Shown here in pieces: positions 34,778 to 43,782 of a DNA stretch of 64,000 nucleotides. Below the pieces are notes generated by a model. That model made no database searches. It was not told where the DNA came from and saw only the letters and a program-made list of their open reading frames with translations. Source of the DNA: Jiangella ureilytica (GTDB lineage Bacteria > Actinomycetota > Actinomycetes > Jiangellales > Jiangellaceae); assembly GCF_004348545.1 (NCBI RefSeq), contig NZ_SMKL01000010.1, positions 1-64,000 of the forward strand, in the 5' to 3' direction. Both the position numbers and the translations under genes were made by a program. Each line of letters starts with the position of its first letter. The stretch's first letter is position 1.

Positions 34778-36424
34778 GTGACCACTGGCGTCGCGCGCGC
34801 CGCCGAGCCCGGCGGCCCGAGTCCCGACCGATCGCTCACCAGTCTGGCCCGGGTGCTCGACGAGCTCGGGACGACGCTGCTCAACCTCGTCGTGGGGGAG
34901 GGCAGGCTGTCCTCGTCGGTCGGCGGGGTGGGCATCCACGACCCGCACGACGACTCGCCGCTGCCGCCCGCGTCGCTGGTCCTCGGGGTCGGCGTGCACG
35001 AGCCGCACCAGGTGGCGGCGCTACTGCTGCAGCTGGGCAAGGCCGACGCCGTCGGGCTCATCGTCCGCACGCCGCTGGTGATCGACGAGACCATCCGGAT
35101 GGCCTCCGACGTCTCCGGCGTCGCCCTGCTGGCGCTGGCGCGCGGGGCGTCGTGGACGCAGGTGGCGGCGCTGCTGCGTTCGGTCCTCGCCGAGACCGAG
35201 GTCGGCGGCGGCCGTGCCGACTCCGTCATCGAGATGCCGGCCGGCGACCTGTTCACCCTGGCCAACGCCGTCAGCGCGCTGGTCGACGCGCCCATCACCA
35301 TCGAGGACCTCGACTCGCGGCTCATCGCGTTCTCCAGCGGCCAGGACGACCTGGACCCGCTGCGGTTCGAGACCATCCTCGGCCGGCGCTGCCCGGCGCG
35401 GTTCCGGACCATGCTCGAGGAGCGCGGCGTGTTCACCGCCATCTACCGCAGCGCGGAGCCGATCCGGGTCGAGATGCCCGACGTGCTCCCGCGCATCGCG
35501 GTCGCGATCCGCGCGGGCGACGAGGTGCTCGGCTCGATGTGGGCGGTGACGGAGGCGCTGACCGACCAACGGCGGACGGCGTTCACCGAGGCCGCCGCGC
35601 TGGTGGCGCTGCACATGCTGCGGCAGCGAGCCGGCGCCGACGTACACCGCCGGCTGCGCACCGACCTGGTCGCGACGGTGCTCGGTGGCGGTGCGAGCGC
35701 GGGTGAGGCGGCCCGCCAGCTGGACCTCGCCGCGGGCCCGGCCGTCGTCCTGGCGCTGTGCACCCTGCCCGCGGACCCGCCCGTGCCGGCCGCCCGCGCC
35801 GAGGCGGACCTGCAGCGCAGCTCCGACGCGTTCGCCCTGCACCTGGCCACCGTCCATCCGGGCTCGGCCTGTGGCCTGGTCCGCGGTGTCGTGTACGGCA
35901 TCCTCCCCGTTCCCGCCGACGCCGAGGACGGCGAGGATCGCGCCGTCCGCATCGCCCACGCGTTCCTCCAGCGGACCGGCGAGCGGATCGCCTTCGGCAT
36001 CGGCATCGGCCGGACGGTGCGCACCGTCGCCGACCTCGCCCAGTCGCGTCTCGACGCCGACCGCGCCCTGCGCGTCGTCCGGTCCGGCCGTGCCGCCGGG
36101 CCGGTCGTGCGCATCTCCGACGTCTACGCGGCGGCGCTGTTGCTGGAGCTGTCCGACCTCGTCGCCATGGACATCGGGCTACCCGACGGGCCGATCCGCC
36201 GGCTCATCGAGTACGACGCGGAGCACCACTCGCACCTGGCGCTGAGTCTGCGCGCCTGGCTCGACGCCTTCGGCGACGTCAACGCCGCGGCGACCGCCGT
36301 GCACGTGCACCCGAGCACGTTCCGTTACCGCCTGCGCCGGCTCACCGAGGTCGGTGGCCTGAATCTCGACGACGGTGACCAGCGGTTCACCGCGATGCTG
36401 CAGCTCCGCCTCCTCGACGTCTGA
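34778..36424 (+). CDS. PucR/CdaR family transcriptional regulator
   Basis: 548 residues from GTG 34778, with GGGAGGTGA seven bases ahead. An N-terminal PucR-like domain (about 25-140) with GVGVHEPHQVAALLLQLGKA is followed by a GGDEF-like/GAF-like middle and the C-terminal HTH_30, AAATAVHVHPSTFRYRLRRL. PucR-type proteins are usually activators of catabolic operons for nitrogen-rich compounds and amino acids. Its central place between opposing peptide-hydrolase operons suggests it activates some of them; the ligand is not known. Confidence 0.9.
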   Translation: MTTGVARAAEPGGPSPDRSLTSLARVLDELGTTLLNLVVGEGRLSSSVGGVGIHDPHDDSPLPPASLVLGVGVHEPHQVAALLLQLGKADAVGLIVRTPLVIDETIRMASDVSGVALLALARGASWTQVAALLRSVLAETEVGGGRADSVIEMPAGDLFTLANAVSALVDAPITIEDLDSRLIAFSSGQDDLDPLRFETILGRRCPARFRTMLEERGVFTAIYRSAEPIRVEMPDVLPRIAVAIRAGDEVLGSMWAVTEALTDQRRTAFTEAAALVALHMLRQRAGADVHRRLRTDLVATVLGGGASAGEAARQLDLAAGPAVVLALCTLPADPPVPAARAEADLQRSSDAFALHLATVHPGSACGLVRGVVYGILPVPADAEDGEDRAVRIAHAFLQRTGERIAFGIGIGRTVRTVADLAQSRLDADRALRVVRSGRAAGPVVRISDVYAAALLLELSDLVAMDIGLPDGPIRRLIEYDAEHHSHLALSLRAWLDAFGDVNAAATAVHVHPSTFRYRLRRLTEVGGLNLDDGDQRFTAMLQLRLLDV

Positions 36425-36488
36425 GGCATGCACCGGTGGTAGAGCGGGAGAACGCCCGGTGAGGTACGCGCTTCGGCCCGAAGACCTC

Positions 36489-36551
36489 TTGACGGGCCGG
36501 CTCGATAACGCCATTATCAGATAACGTCATTATCGCGATAACGACGCTATC
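36489..36551 (+). promoter_or_regulatory. Promoter with three tandem 15-bp operator copies
   Basis: GATAACGCCATTATC (36504-36518), GATAACGTCATTATC (36520-36534) and GATAACGACGCTATC (36537-36551) are tandem, each partly palindromic (GATAA...TTATC). TTGACG at 36489 and CATTAT at 36512 (17 apart) form a promoter overlapping the first copy. The array ends 15 bases before the TetR ATG. The third copy resembles the left arm of the 34700 palindrome (GATAGTGACGCTATT). Confidence 0.65.
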
Positions 36552-36566
36552 GAACGGCGGGCACCG

Positions 36567-37148
36567 ATGGGCACAGATCTGGCGAGGAGCAAGGGCCGGC
36601 GGCGGGCGGCGACGCGGGAACAGGTGCTCACGTCCGCCGAGACGGGGTTCCTGGAGCGGGGGTTCCACGGAGCCTCGGTGGAGTGGCTGGCGTCCCGGGC
36701 GGGATACACGACCGGCGCGATCTACTCCAGCTTCCGCGACAAGGCCGGCCTGTTCCTCGCGGTGCTCGAACGGCGGCACCAGGCCCAGATCGAGCTGTGG
36801 CGCGCCGCGGCCGCCGCCGACGACGCCGAGCACGCCGTCGTCGCGCTCGTCAAGGGCCAGATCGAGGACCCGATGTACCTGCGGTGGTTCATCGCGTACC
36901 ACGAGTTCCTGGCGTCGTCCATGCGCGACCCGGAGCTCAGGTCGACGCTGCGCACGCAGTTCCGCCACTTCTCGCACGAGTTCGAGGTGGCCATGCAGCC
37001 GCTGGCCAGCAGCAGCTCGCTGCCGGCCAAGGAGTTCGCCGAGCTGGTCCGGGCGGCCTCGAACGGGCTGGCCCTGTTCGAGGTCATCGAGCAGACCGAC
37101 GACCGCGCGGACCTGATGACCGCGCTGCTGGCCCGGCTCACCGGCTGA
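36567..37148 (+). CDS. TetR family regulator, likely autoregulated
   Basis: 193 residues. The HTH (about 18-63) reads ASVEWLASRAGYTTGAIYSS then FRDKAGLFLAVLERR, closely similar to the TetR at 33958. The C-terminal domain is of the TetR_C type with YLRWFIAYHEFLASS. Directly upstream are three tandem GATAACG...TATC boxes over its own promoter, so self-repression and control of the following lipoprotein-S9 operon (57 bases downstream) are likely. The ribosome site before the ATG is weak. Confidence 0.9.
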   Translation: MGTDLARSKGRRRAATREQVLTSAETGFLERGFHGASVEWLASRAGYTTGAIYSSFRDKAGLFLAVLERRHQAQIELWRAAAAADDAEHAVVALVKGQIEDPMYLRWFIAYHEFLASSMRDPELRSTLRTQFRHFSHEFEVAMQPLASSSSLPAKEFAELVRAASNGLALFEVIEQTDDRADLMTALLARLTG

Positions 37149-37205
37149 TCTCGCTCAGAACGTCGCTCGACCCGGTTCGATCCCCTACGTGGTGAGGAGC
37201 CAACG

Positions 37206-38729
37206 ATGATGCTCGCGCGCGCGATCCCAGCGGTGTGCGCCGGCTTGCCGATCGCCCTGGTTGCGGCCTGCGGCAGCACCGCCGACCAGGCGGCGAGCGA
37301 CGGCGGGGCGTTCGTTCTCGCCGTCACCGACGACACACAGAACCTCGATCCGCACGGACCGGCCAGCTCGGTCGGTCTGGTCATCCAGACGTCCAGGCTG
37401 CTCTACGACCCGCTGGTCAACGTGGCGGCCGACGGCGCCGTCCTCCCCGGGATCGCGCAGACGTGGACGGAGTCCGGCTCGGCGGTCACGTTCACCCTGC
37501 GCGACGACGTCACCTGCAGTGACGGCACGCCGATGACCGCGGCGATCGTCAAGGACAACCTCGACTACGTCCTCGACCCGGCGAACGAGTCGGCGGTGCG
37601 GGGGATCCGGGTCCCGGCCGACGCCGTGGTGTCCGCCGACGATGCGCACACGCTGACGGTGTCGACGTCGGCTCCGTCGGAGTTCCTGCTCGCGCAGCTG
37701 TCAGGCCTCGGCATCGTGTGTCCCGGTGGCCTGGGCGATCGCACGACGCTCGTCCGTGGCGCCGACGGCACCGGTCCTTACACCATCAGTGAGGCCGTGC
37801 CCGGCAGCGAGTACCGCCTCACCCGCAGGGACGGCTACGCGTGGGGCCCGGACGGCGAGCCCGGCGGCCCGCTCCCGGAGTCGCTGGTGGTGCGCATCGT
37901 CGAGAACGAGTCGACGACGGCGAACCTCCTGCTCGACGGCGAGGTCGACGCCGCGGAGATCCGCGGGCCGGACCGGGAGCGGCTGAACGCGGCCGGCCTG
38001 ACGCCGATCGCCTTCCGCGAGCCCGTGGGGCAGGTCTGGTTCAACCAGAGGGCCGGCCGGCTCTTCGAGGACGAGGCGCTGCGGGTCGCCGTCCTGCAGA
38101 GCATGGACCTCGACGAGGCGGCCCGAGTGGCGACCCGAGGGACGGGCGTGACGTCGCAGGGCCTGCTGTCCGAGCCGCTGGTCTGCGGCGGCGTCGACCC
38201 GTCCGCCGCGCTGCCCGGCCACGACCCCGCGGCCGCCGAAGCCGTCCTGGCCGGCCGCCCGCTCGCGGTGACGCTCATGTACCCGACCTCGCTCGGATCG
38301 GATGTGAAGGCCGCCATCGAGCTGGTGGCCGCCGGCCTCGGTGACGCCGGGATCGCCACGACGCTCAAGCCGGTCACCGACGCGCAGCTGGGCCCGACGC
38401 TGTTCGAGACCGGGGACTGGGACATCTTCTGGGGCAAGACCGATGTCCAGATCCCCACGCAGCTGCTGCCCTACGTCTCCGGCGCCGAACCGCCGGACGG
38501 CTCCAACTTCGCCGGCGTCGACAACGCCACGATGGACGCCTTCGCCGAGTCGATGGGCTCCGGCGACACCTGTGCCGCGTGGAACGAGGCGGAGCTGGCG
38601 CTGTACGACGCCGCATCCGTGGTCCCGCTCGCCGACGTCGAGGTGCCGATCTTCGCCAACGGCGCCTCCTTCGAGGTGATCGGCACGCAGGGCGGGCTGA
38701 TCGTGCCGACGTCGATCCGGGTGGAGTGA
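37206..38729 (+). CDS. Orphan peptide-binding lipoprotein (family 5), third
   Basis: 507 residues with a lipobox (ALVAACGST, Cys near 22); GTGAGGAG lies before the ATG. It has the shared orphan-group features: DDVTCSDG, GIVCPGGLGD, TGPYT, GYAWGPDG, TTANLLLDGEV. It is the most divergent of the six orphans, with shorter loops. No transporter subunits adjoin. It is first in an operon with the second S9 peptidase (GTGA overlap or 8-base gap) and, after 139 bases, the second amidohydrolase. Confidence 0.92.
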   Translation: MMLARAIPAVCAGLPIALVAACGSTADQAASDGGAFVLAVTDDTQNLDPHGPASSVGLVIQTSRLLYDPLVNVAADGAVLPGIAQTWTESGSAVTFTLRDDVTCSDGTPMTAAIVKDNLDYVLDPANESAVRGIRVPADAVVSADDAHTLTVSTSAPSEFLLAQLSGLGIVCPGGLGDRTTLVRGADGTGPYTISEAVPGSEYRLTRRDGYAWGPDGEPGGPLPESLVVRIVENESTTANLLLDGEVDAAEIRGPDRERLNAAGLTPIAFREPVGQVWFNQRAGRLFEDEALRVAVLQSMDLDEAARVATRGTGVTSQGLLSEPLVCGGVDPSAALPGHDPAAAEAVLAGRPLAVTLMYPTSLGSDVKAAIELVAAGLGDAGIATTLKPVTDAQLGPTLFETGDWDIFWGKTDVQIPTQLLPYVSGAEPPDGSNFAGVDNATMDAFAESMGSGDTCAAWNEAELALYDAASVVPLADVEVPIFANGASFEVIGTQGGLIVPTSIRVE

Positions 38730-38737
38730 GCGGCCGC

Positions 38738-40681
38738 ATGGACATCACACTCGGGCGGCCGGCCGCGGACCTCGCCGGGATGACGCCGGTCGACGCCCTG
38801 GACCTGGCGCTGGTCAACGACGCGGGGCTCGTGCCGGGCCAGGACCTCGGCTTCTACTGCCTGGTGCGGACGACCCGCGACCTGGAGGAGGTCCGCAGCC
38901 TCTGGCTGTTCGGCCGGGACGGCTCAGACCGCCGCCAGGTCGCCCCTGAGCTGGTCGATCCGCGCTACGCCGCGGCGTCGCCGGACGGGCGGTTCCTCGC
39001 CGTACTGGCGGCGGTCGACGGCCGCGACCAGCTCTACCTGGTGCCGCTCGACGGCGGGCCGGCCCGGCCGCTGACCGCCCTGCCGCAGGGGGTGTCGGGG
39101 CGGCCGGCCTGGTCGCCGGACGCGCGGTCGATCGCGTTCGCGGCCGGCCCGGCCGAGCGTCCCGGCCGGCTGCCGTACCGGGTCGAGCGCTCACCGTACC
39201 GTTTCGACGGCCTGGGCCACCTGGACGACGTCGTCACCGATCTCTACGTGGTCGACGTCGCGGACGCCGCGGTGCGCCGGCTCACCCACGAGCGCTGCAT
39301 GGACGGCGATCCTCGCTGGTCGCCGGACGGGAGGTGGCTGTGCTACCTCGCCTCGTTCCCGCCGGACCGGGTCTGGACCGGCCTGCCCGAGCTGCGGGTG
39401 GTGTCCGTCGACGACGGCGTGGCCCGGACCCTGGCCGGCGGCTGGGGCGGCGTCTTCGCGGCGGAATGGTGCCCGGACGGGCGGCGCATCGCGTTCGTGG
39501 GTTGCCCAGAGGGCTACTTCCTCACGCAGCGGCTCGATCTGTGGACGCTCGACGTCGCGACGGGTGCGATCGAGTGCCGGACGGCGGGGGTCGCGGCCGG
39601 CATCGGGGTGCGGGTCCAGGCCGATCTTCCGGTGTGGGCGGACCTCTCCGCGCCGCGGATCCGGATCCGCGGCGACGACGCCTACCTCTCCGGCCAGGCC
39701 GGCGGCGACGTCCTCGTGGTCCGGGTGGCGCTGGGCGGCCCGGAGTCCGTCGTGCCGCTCACCTCACCCGGAGGCTCGGGCTACCTCCTGGACGTCTCCG
39801 GCGACGGCGCGGTGCTGTACGCCGCCACGTCGTTCGTCCGGCCGCCGGAGCTCATGCTCGGCGCCACCCGGATCACCAGCGACAACGACGACCTCGTCAC
39901 CCGTCTGGTGACTCCGGACGTGCGGCACCTCACGGCGACGGCCGCCGACGGCGTGCAGACCGACGTGTGGGCGCTGACGCCACCCGGTGACGGTCCATGG
40001 CCCACCGTCCTCTACATCCACGGCGGTCCGTACGGCGCGTTCGGCAGCACCTACATGATCGACTTCCAGCTGCTGGCAGGCGCCGGGTTCGCCGTCGTCG
40101 CGCACAACTTCCGCGGCTCGCACGGCTACGGCGCCGAGTTCTCGGAACTGATCCGTGGCGAGTGGGGGCCGGCCGGTGCGCTGGACCACCATGCGGCGGT
40201 CGACGAGGCGATCCGCGCCGGCATCGCCGATCCGGACCGGCTCGGCGTCTGCGGGTACTCCCACGGCGGCTTCGCGACCTGCTGGCTGGCCGGCACGTCC
40301 GGCCGGTTCAAGGCCGCGGTCGCGGAGAATCCGGTGACCAGCTGGACGACCAGCTACGGCACCAACGACTGGAACTGGTTCGTCGCCGAGGAGATGGGCG
40401 GTGCGCCCAGCGAGCTGCCGCAGCGCTATGCGGAACAGTCGCCGCTGACCTACGCGGCGGCGTGCACGACGCCGCTGCTGTTCGTCGTCGGCGAGAACGA
40501 CCTGCGCTGCCCGCCGAGCGAGTCCGAGCAGTACTACCACGAACTGCGGCGCCGAGGCGTGCCCACCGCGATGCTCAGGCTGCCGCACTGCTCCCACCTC
40601 GGCGCCTGGGACGGGCCGGTGGCGGCGAGGGTCGCGCAGAACGAGGCGCTGGTCGACTGGTTCACCCGGTATCTCGCCTGA
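38738..40681 (+). CDS. S9 family prolyl-oligopeptidase-like peptidase (second copy)
   Basis: 647 residues from ATG 38738 (GGAG eleven bases ahead); GTG 38726, overlapping the lipoprotein stop, would add four residues. Propeller blades show AASPDGRFLAVLA, WSPDARSIAFAAG and WSPDGRWLCYLAS. The catalytic domain has Ser508 in GYSHGG, Asp in GENDLRCPP and His in PHCSHLG. No signal peptide. It is distant from the first copy (the nucleophile motif differs), so the two probably accept different peptides. Confidence 0.92.
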   Translation: MDITLGRPAADLAGMTPVDALDLALVNDAGLVPGQDLGFYCLVRTTRDLEEVRSLWLFGRDGSDRRQVAPELVDPRYAAASPDGRFLAVLAAVDGRDQLYLVPLDGGPARPLTALPQGVSGRPAWSPDARSIAFAAGPAERPGRLPYRVERSPYRFDGLGHLDDVVTDLYVVDVADAAVRRLTHERCMDGDPRWSPDGRWLCYLASFPPDRVWTGLPELRVVSVDDGVARTLAGGWGGVFAAEWCPDGRRIAFVGCPEGYFLTQRLDLWTLDVATGAIECRTAGVAAGIGVRVQADLPVWADLSAPRIRIRGDDAYLSGQAGGDVLVVRVALGGPESVVPLTSPGGSGYLLDVSGDGAVLYAATSFVRPPELMLGATRITSDNDDLVTRLVTPDVRHLTATAADGVQTDVWALTPPGDGPWPTVLYIHGGPYGAFGSTYMIDFQLLAGAGFAVVAHNFRGSHGYGAEFSELIRGEWGPAGALDHHAAVDEAIRAGIADPDRLGVCGYSHGGFATCWLAGTSGRFKAAVAENPVTSWTTSYGTNDWNWFVAEEMGGAPSELPQRYAEQSPLTYAAACTTPLLFVVGENDLRCPPSESEQYYHELRRRGVPTAMLRLPHCSHLGAWDGPVAARVAQNEALVDWFTRYLA

Positions 40682-40769
40682 CGGCCGCGTTCGTCGGTGG
40701 CACGCACGGCCGAGCCGCCGGTTCCCTCTGCCTGACGAGGACTTCCCGGCGCCCGGCCGACACCATCGA

Positions 40770-40794
40770 GTGCACCGGCCCAGGGCCGGCGTAC
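40770..40794. promoter_or_regulatory. 25-bp palindrome ahead of the second amidohydrolase gene
   Basis: The core CCGGCCCAGGGCCGG (40775-40789) is a perfect palindrome around one base; extended to 25 bases, 10 of 12 arm positions still match (GTGCA on the left, CGTAC on the right). A one-base centre rules out an RNA hairpin of normal kind, so a protein-binding operator is more likely. It lies 26 bases before the ATG at 40821. Confidence 0.4.
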
Positions 40795-40820
40795 GTCCGG
40801 GCGACAGGGGAGAGGATCAC

Positions 40821-42170
40821 ATGAGTCTCAAGGCCATTGTGGGCGCGACGGTCATCGACGGCACCGGCGGGAAGCCGGTCCCCGACGCCGTCGTCCTCAT
40901 CGAGAACGACCGCGTTCGGTCGGTGTCGCCAGCGGCGGACACCGTCGTCCCGGAGCAGGCCGAGGTGATCGACGCCGCCGGACGGTACGTGATCCCCGGG
41001 CTGATGGACGCCAATGTGCACCTGTTCGCCGGGACCGTCCCCGACGTGCTGATCGAGTACGCCGGCCGGTATGCCGAGTTCGTCGAGGAGGCGGCACAGG
41101 TCACGTTGCGCGCCGGTGTCACGACGGTGTTCGACACGTGGGGTCCGTTGCGGCCGACGATGACGGTACGCGACGCGATCAACCGCGGCGAGACCGTCGG
41201 CAGCCGCATCTACGCCGGTGGGAACATCATCGGGCTCGGCGGCCCGCTGTCGCCGGACTTCTTCTCTCCCGGCGACGTGCTGGCGAAGGAGACCGTCGAT
41301 CGCATCAACCGGCAGTGGGAGGAGGGCGTCGGCGACGACCTGCTGTGGCTGACGCCTGAGCAGGTCCGGATGCGGGTCCGCGACTACATCGAGCGCTCCG
41401 GCGTCGACTTCATCAAGTACGCCGGCAGCGGGCACAAGGAGATGCAGTTCATCACGTTCTCCGAGCCGACGCAGCGGGCCATCGTCGAGGAGGGGCACCG
41501 GGCCGGCATCACCGTCCAAGCGCACACGACGACGGTGGAGAGCCTGCGGATGGAGATCGAGGCCGGCGCCGACCTGCTCCAGCACGGCGACGTGACCGGG
41601 CGCGAGGCGATGCCGGAGGAGACGCTCAAGACGATCGTCGACCGCGTGCTCCCGGTCGCGGCACTGGTCTGCACCGAGCGCTACCAGGCGTGGGTGAAGG
41701 AGAACGGCGGCGAGATCCTGAGCATCGTCCACGAGAAGAAGGACGAGAACGACCGCCGGCTCATCGAGGCCGGGGCACGGCTGCTGCTCACCACCGACGC
41801 GTTCGCCTGGGGGCCGCGCGTACTCGACCACCCGCTGCTGTCCAAGCTGCTGAAGAGCCCGGACACCCCGACCCAGCTGGGCGAGTCGCACGTGTACTGG
41901 CTCCAGGGCGCGCTCGAGCGCGGCATGGCGCCGATGGAGGCGCTGTTGTCGGCCACCCGCTACATCGCCGAGGCCTACCACGTCGCCGACGAGGTCGGCA
42001 CCCTCGAACCGGGCAAGCGTGCCGACCTGGTGATCCTCGAGGCCGACCCGCTGGCCGACGTGCAGAACTACACCCGCATCGTCGACGTGATCAAGGACGG
42101 CGCCGTCGTCGACCGCGACGCCCTCCCGCTGCGCCCCGTCCTCATCGAGCCCAGCACCACTGCTGCTTAG
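40821..42170 (+). CDS. Amidohydrolase / metal-dependent dipeptidase-like (second paralogue)
   Basis: 449 residues; ATG 40821 is preceded by GGGGAGAGG. Same architecture as the copies at 27358 and 58296: Asn65-x-His67 in MDANVHL, Lys199 in DFIKY, His in VQAHT, His in LLQHGD, Asp in LLTTDA. Its last 237 bases before the C-terminal tail (41904-42140) are identical but for one base to the copy at 58311-58547, much closer than the rest of the gene. It precedes the fourth lipoprotein by nine bases. Confidence 0.9.
   Translation: MSLKAIVGATVIDGTGGKPVPDAVVLIENDRVRSVSPAADTVVPEQAEVIDAAGRYVIPGLMDANVHLFAGTVPDVLIEYAGRYAEFVEEAAQVTLRAGVTTVFDTWGPLRPTMTVRDAINRGETVGSRIYAGGNIIGLGGPLSPDFFSPGDVLAKETVDRINRQWEEGVGDDLLWLTPEQVRMRVRDYIERSGVDFIKYAGSGHKEMQFITFSEPTQRAIVEEGHRAGITVQAHTTTVESLRMEIEAGADLLQHGDVTGREAMPEETLKTIVDRVLPVAALVCTERYQAWVKENGGEILSIVHEKKDENDRRLIEAGARLLLTTDAFAWGPRVLDHPLLSKLLKSPDTPTQLGESHVYWLQGALERGMAPMEALLSATRYIAEAYHVADEVGTLEPGKRADLVILEADPLADVQNYTRIVDVIKDGAVVDRDALPLRPVLIEPSTTAA
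41904..42140 (+). repeat. Inverted repeat arm shared with 58311-58547
   Basis: 237 bases inside the amidohydrolase gene match the complement of 58311-58547 with one mismatch (G at 42095). Sequence on either side diverges at once. The third paralogue (27358) is clearly different in the same segment. Confidence 0.85.
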
Positions 42171-42179
42171 GAGACCCCC

Positions 42180-43781
42180 ATGCGCTGGCTGCTCCTCCCA
42201 CTGGCCGCGGTGAGCCTGGTCGCCGCCGCCGGCTGCGGCGCGTCGTCGGGGCCATCGTCGTCCACCGGCGATTCCGGCGGTTCGGTGAGCTACGCCGACG
42301 GCGGTACGTTCACCATGGTCCGCAACGCCGATCCCGGCGGCTTCGATCCGTACCGCACCCGCCAGATCCTCGGGCTCTCGCAGCTGGCCTACGACTCGCT
42401 GGTGTACCAGCGTCTCGACGGCGAGTTCGTGTCCAACCTCGCCGAGGATTGGACGGTCGACGCGCAGCGGGCGACGTTCACGCTGCGCGACGACGTCACC
42501 TGCTCCGACGGCACGCCGATGACGGCCGGCCAGGTCGCCGCGGGCATCACGTTCGCCAGCGATCCGGCGAACCAGTCGCCGCAGTACGGCGTGAACACGC
42601 CGGCCGTGCCGGTCACCGCGACCGCCGACGACGCCGCCCGCACCGTCGAGGTCGAGGCGGGCGAGCCGTTCGGGTTCCTGCTGCACACGATCGGCCAGCT
42701 GCCCATCGTGTGCGCGGCCGGCATGGACGACCCGGACCAGCTGGCGACGTCGTCGGCCGGGACCGGGCCGTTCGTGCTCAGCGCCGTCGTGCCGGGCCAG
42801 AGCTACACCTTCACCAAGCGGGAGGGCTACGCGTGGGGTCCGGACGGGGCCGGCACCGACGCCCCGGGCACGCCGGACACCGTCGTGATCCGGATCGTCG
42901 AGAACGAGACGACGGCGGCGAACCTGCTGCTCTCGGGTGAGGTGAACGTCGCCCGCGTCACCGGCCAGGACCAGCAGCGGCTCCAGGCGCAGGACCTGCC
43001 GACCGCCGAGTGGAAGGTGCCCGGCGTCTGGCTCTCGTTCAACCACCTCGACAGCCGGCCGACCGCGGAGCCGGCCGTGCGCCGTGCCCTGGTGCACGCG
43101 CTGGACCTGGAAGAGCTGATCCGGGTCAACACCGGCGGGACCGGGACCGCCGCCACCAGCTTCACCGCGCTGGACCCCAAGGGCTGCCCGGACAACACCA
43201 TCGAGGGCCCGCTGCCGGAGCACGACGTCGAGGCGGCCGACGAGCTGCTGGACGAGGCCGGCTGGGTCCTCGGGTCCGACGGGATCCGCGTCAAGGACGG
43301 CACCCCGCTCACGGTGGAGATCACCTACATCACCGGGTTCTACCCGCTCGACAAGCCCACGGCCGAGCTGCTGGCGGAGAAGTGGCACGCCATCGGCGTG
43401 CAGGCGAACATCCGCGCCGAGGCGGTCGCGGCCGCCACGACGACGCTCTACGAGACCAGCAACTGGGACGTCTATCTCGGCGGGTACAGCTTCAACCTGC
43501 CCAGCCAGATGGTGCCGTATCTGTCCGGTACCACCCCGCCCAACGGCAACAACGTCGGGCACCTGCACAACGCCGAGTACGATCGGCTCGCCGCCCAAGC
43601 GGTCGCGCTGACTCCGCCGGAGGCGTGCATGTACTGGGATCAGGCCGAGCAGGCGATCCTGCGCGAGGTCGACGTCGTGCCGATCGCCGACAAGATCGAG
43701 TACTGGTACCTCAACGGCGCGGAGGTGGAGATGACCAGGTACGACACGCCGATCCCGACGACGATCCGGATGTTGGGGTGA
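42180..43781 (+). CDS. Orphan peptide-binding lipoprotein (family 5), fourth
   Basis: 533 residues. The signal peptide ends in a lipobox (VAAAGCGAS, Cys near 19). All shared orphan features are present: DDVTCSDG, SDPANQS, LPIVCAAGM, GYAWGPDGAGT, NLLLSGEVN and the ACMYWDQAE cysteine. It lies between the second amidohydrolase (9-base gap) and the DUF885 peptidase (1-base gap), so all three are one unit. No permease is near. Confidence 0.93.
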   Translation: MRWLLLPLAAVSLVAAAGCGASSGPSSSTGDSGGSVSYADGGTFTMVRNADPGGFDPYRTRQILGLSQLAYDSLVYQRLDGEFVSNLAEDWTVDAQRATFTLRDDVTCSDGTPMTAGQVAAGITFASDPANQSPQYGVNTPAVPVTATADDAARTVEVEAGEPFGFLLHTIGQLPIVCAAGMDDPDQLATSSAGTGPFVLSAVVPGQSYTFTKREGYAWGPDGAGTDAPGTPDTVVIRIVENETTAANLLLSGEVNVARVTGQDQQRLQAQDLPTAEWKVPGVWLSFNHLDSRPTAEPAVRRALVHALDLEELIRVNTGGTGTAATSFTALDPKGCPDNTIEGPLPEHDVEAADELLDEAGWVLGSDGIRVKDGTPLTVEITYITGFYPLDKPTAELLAEKWHAIGVQANIRAEAVAAATTTLYETSNWDVYLGGYSFNLPSQMVPYLSGTTPPNGNNVGHLHNAEYDRLAAQAVALTPPEACMYWDQAEQAILREVDVVPIADKIEYWYLNGAEVEMTRYDTPIPTTIRMLG

Positions 43782-43782
43782 C

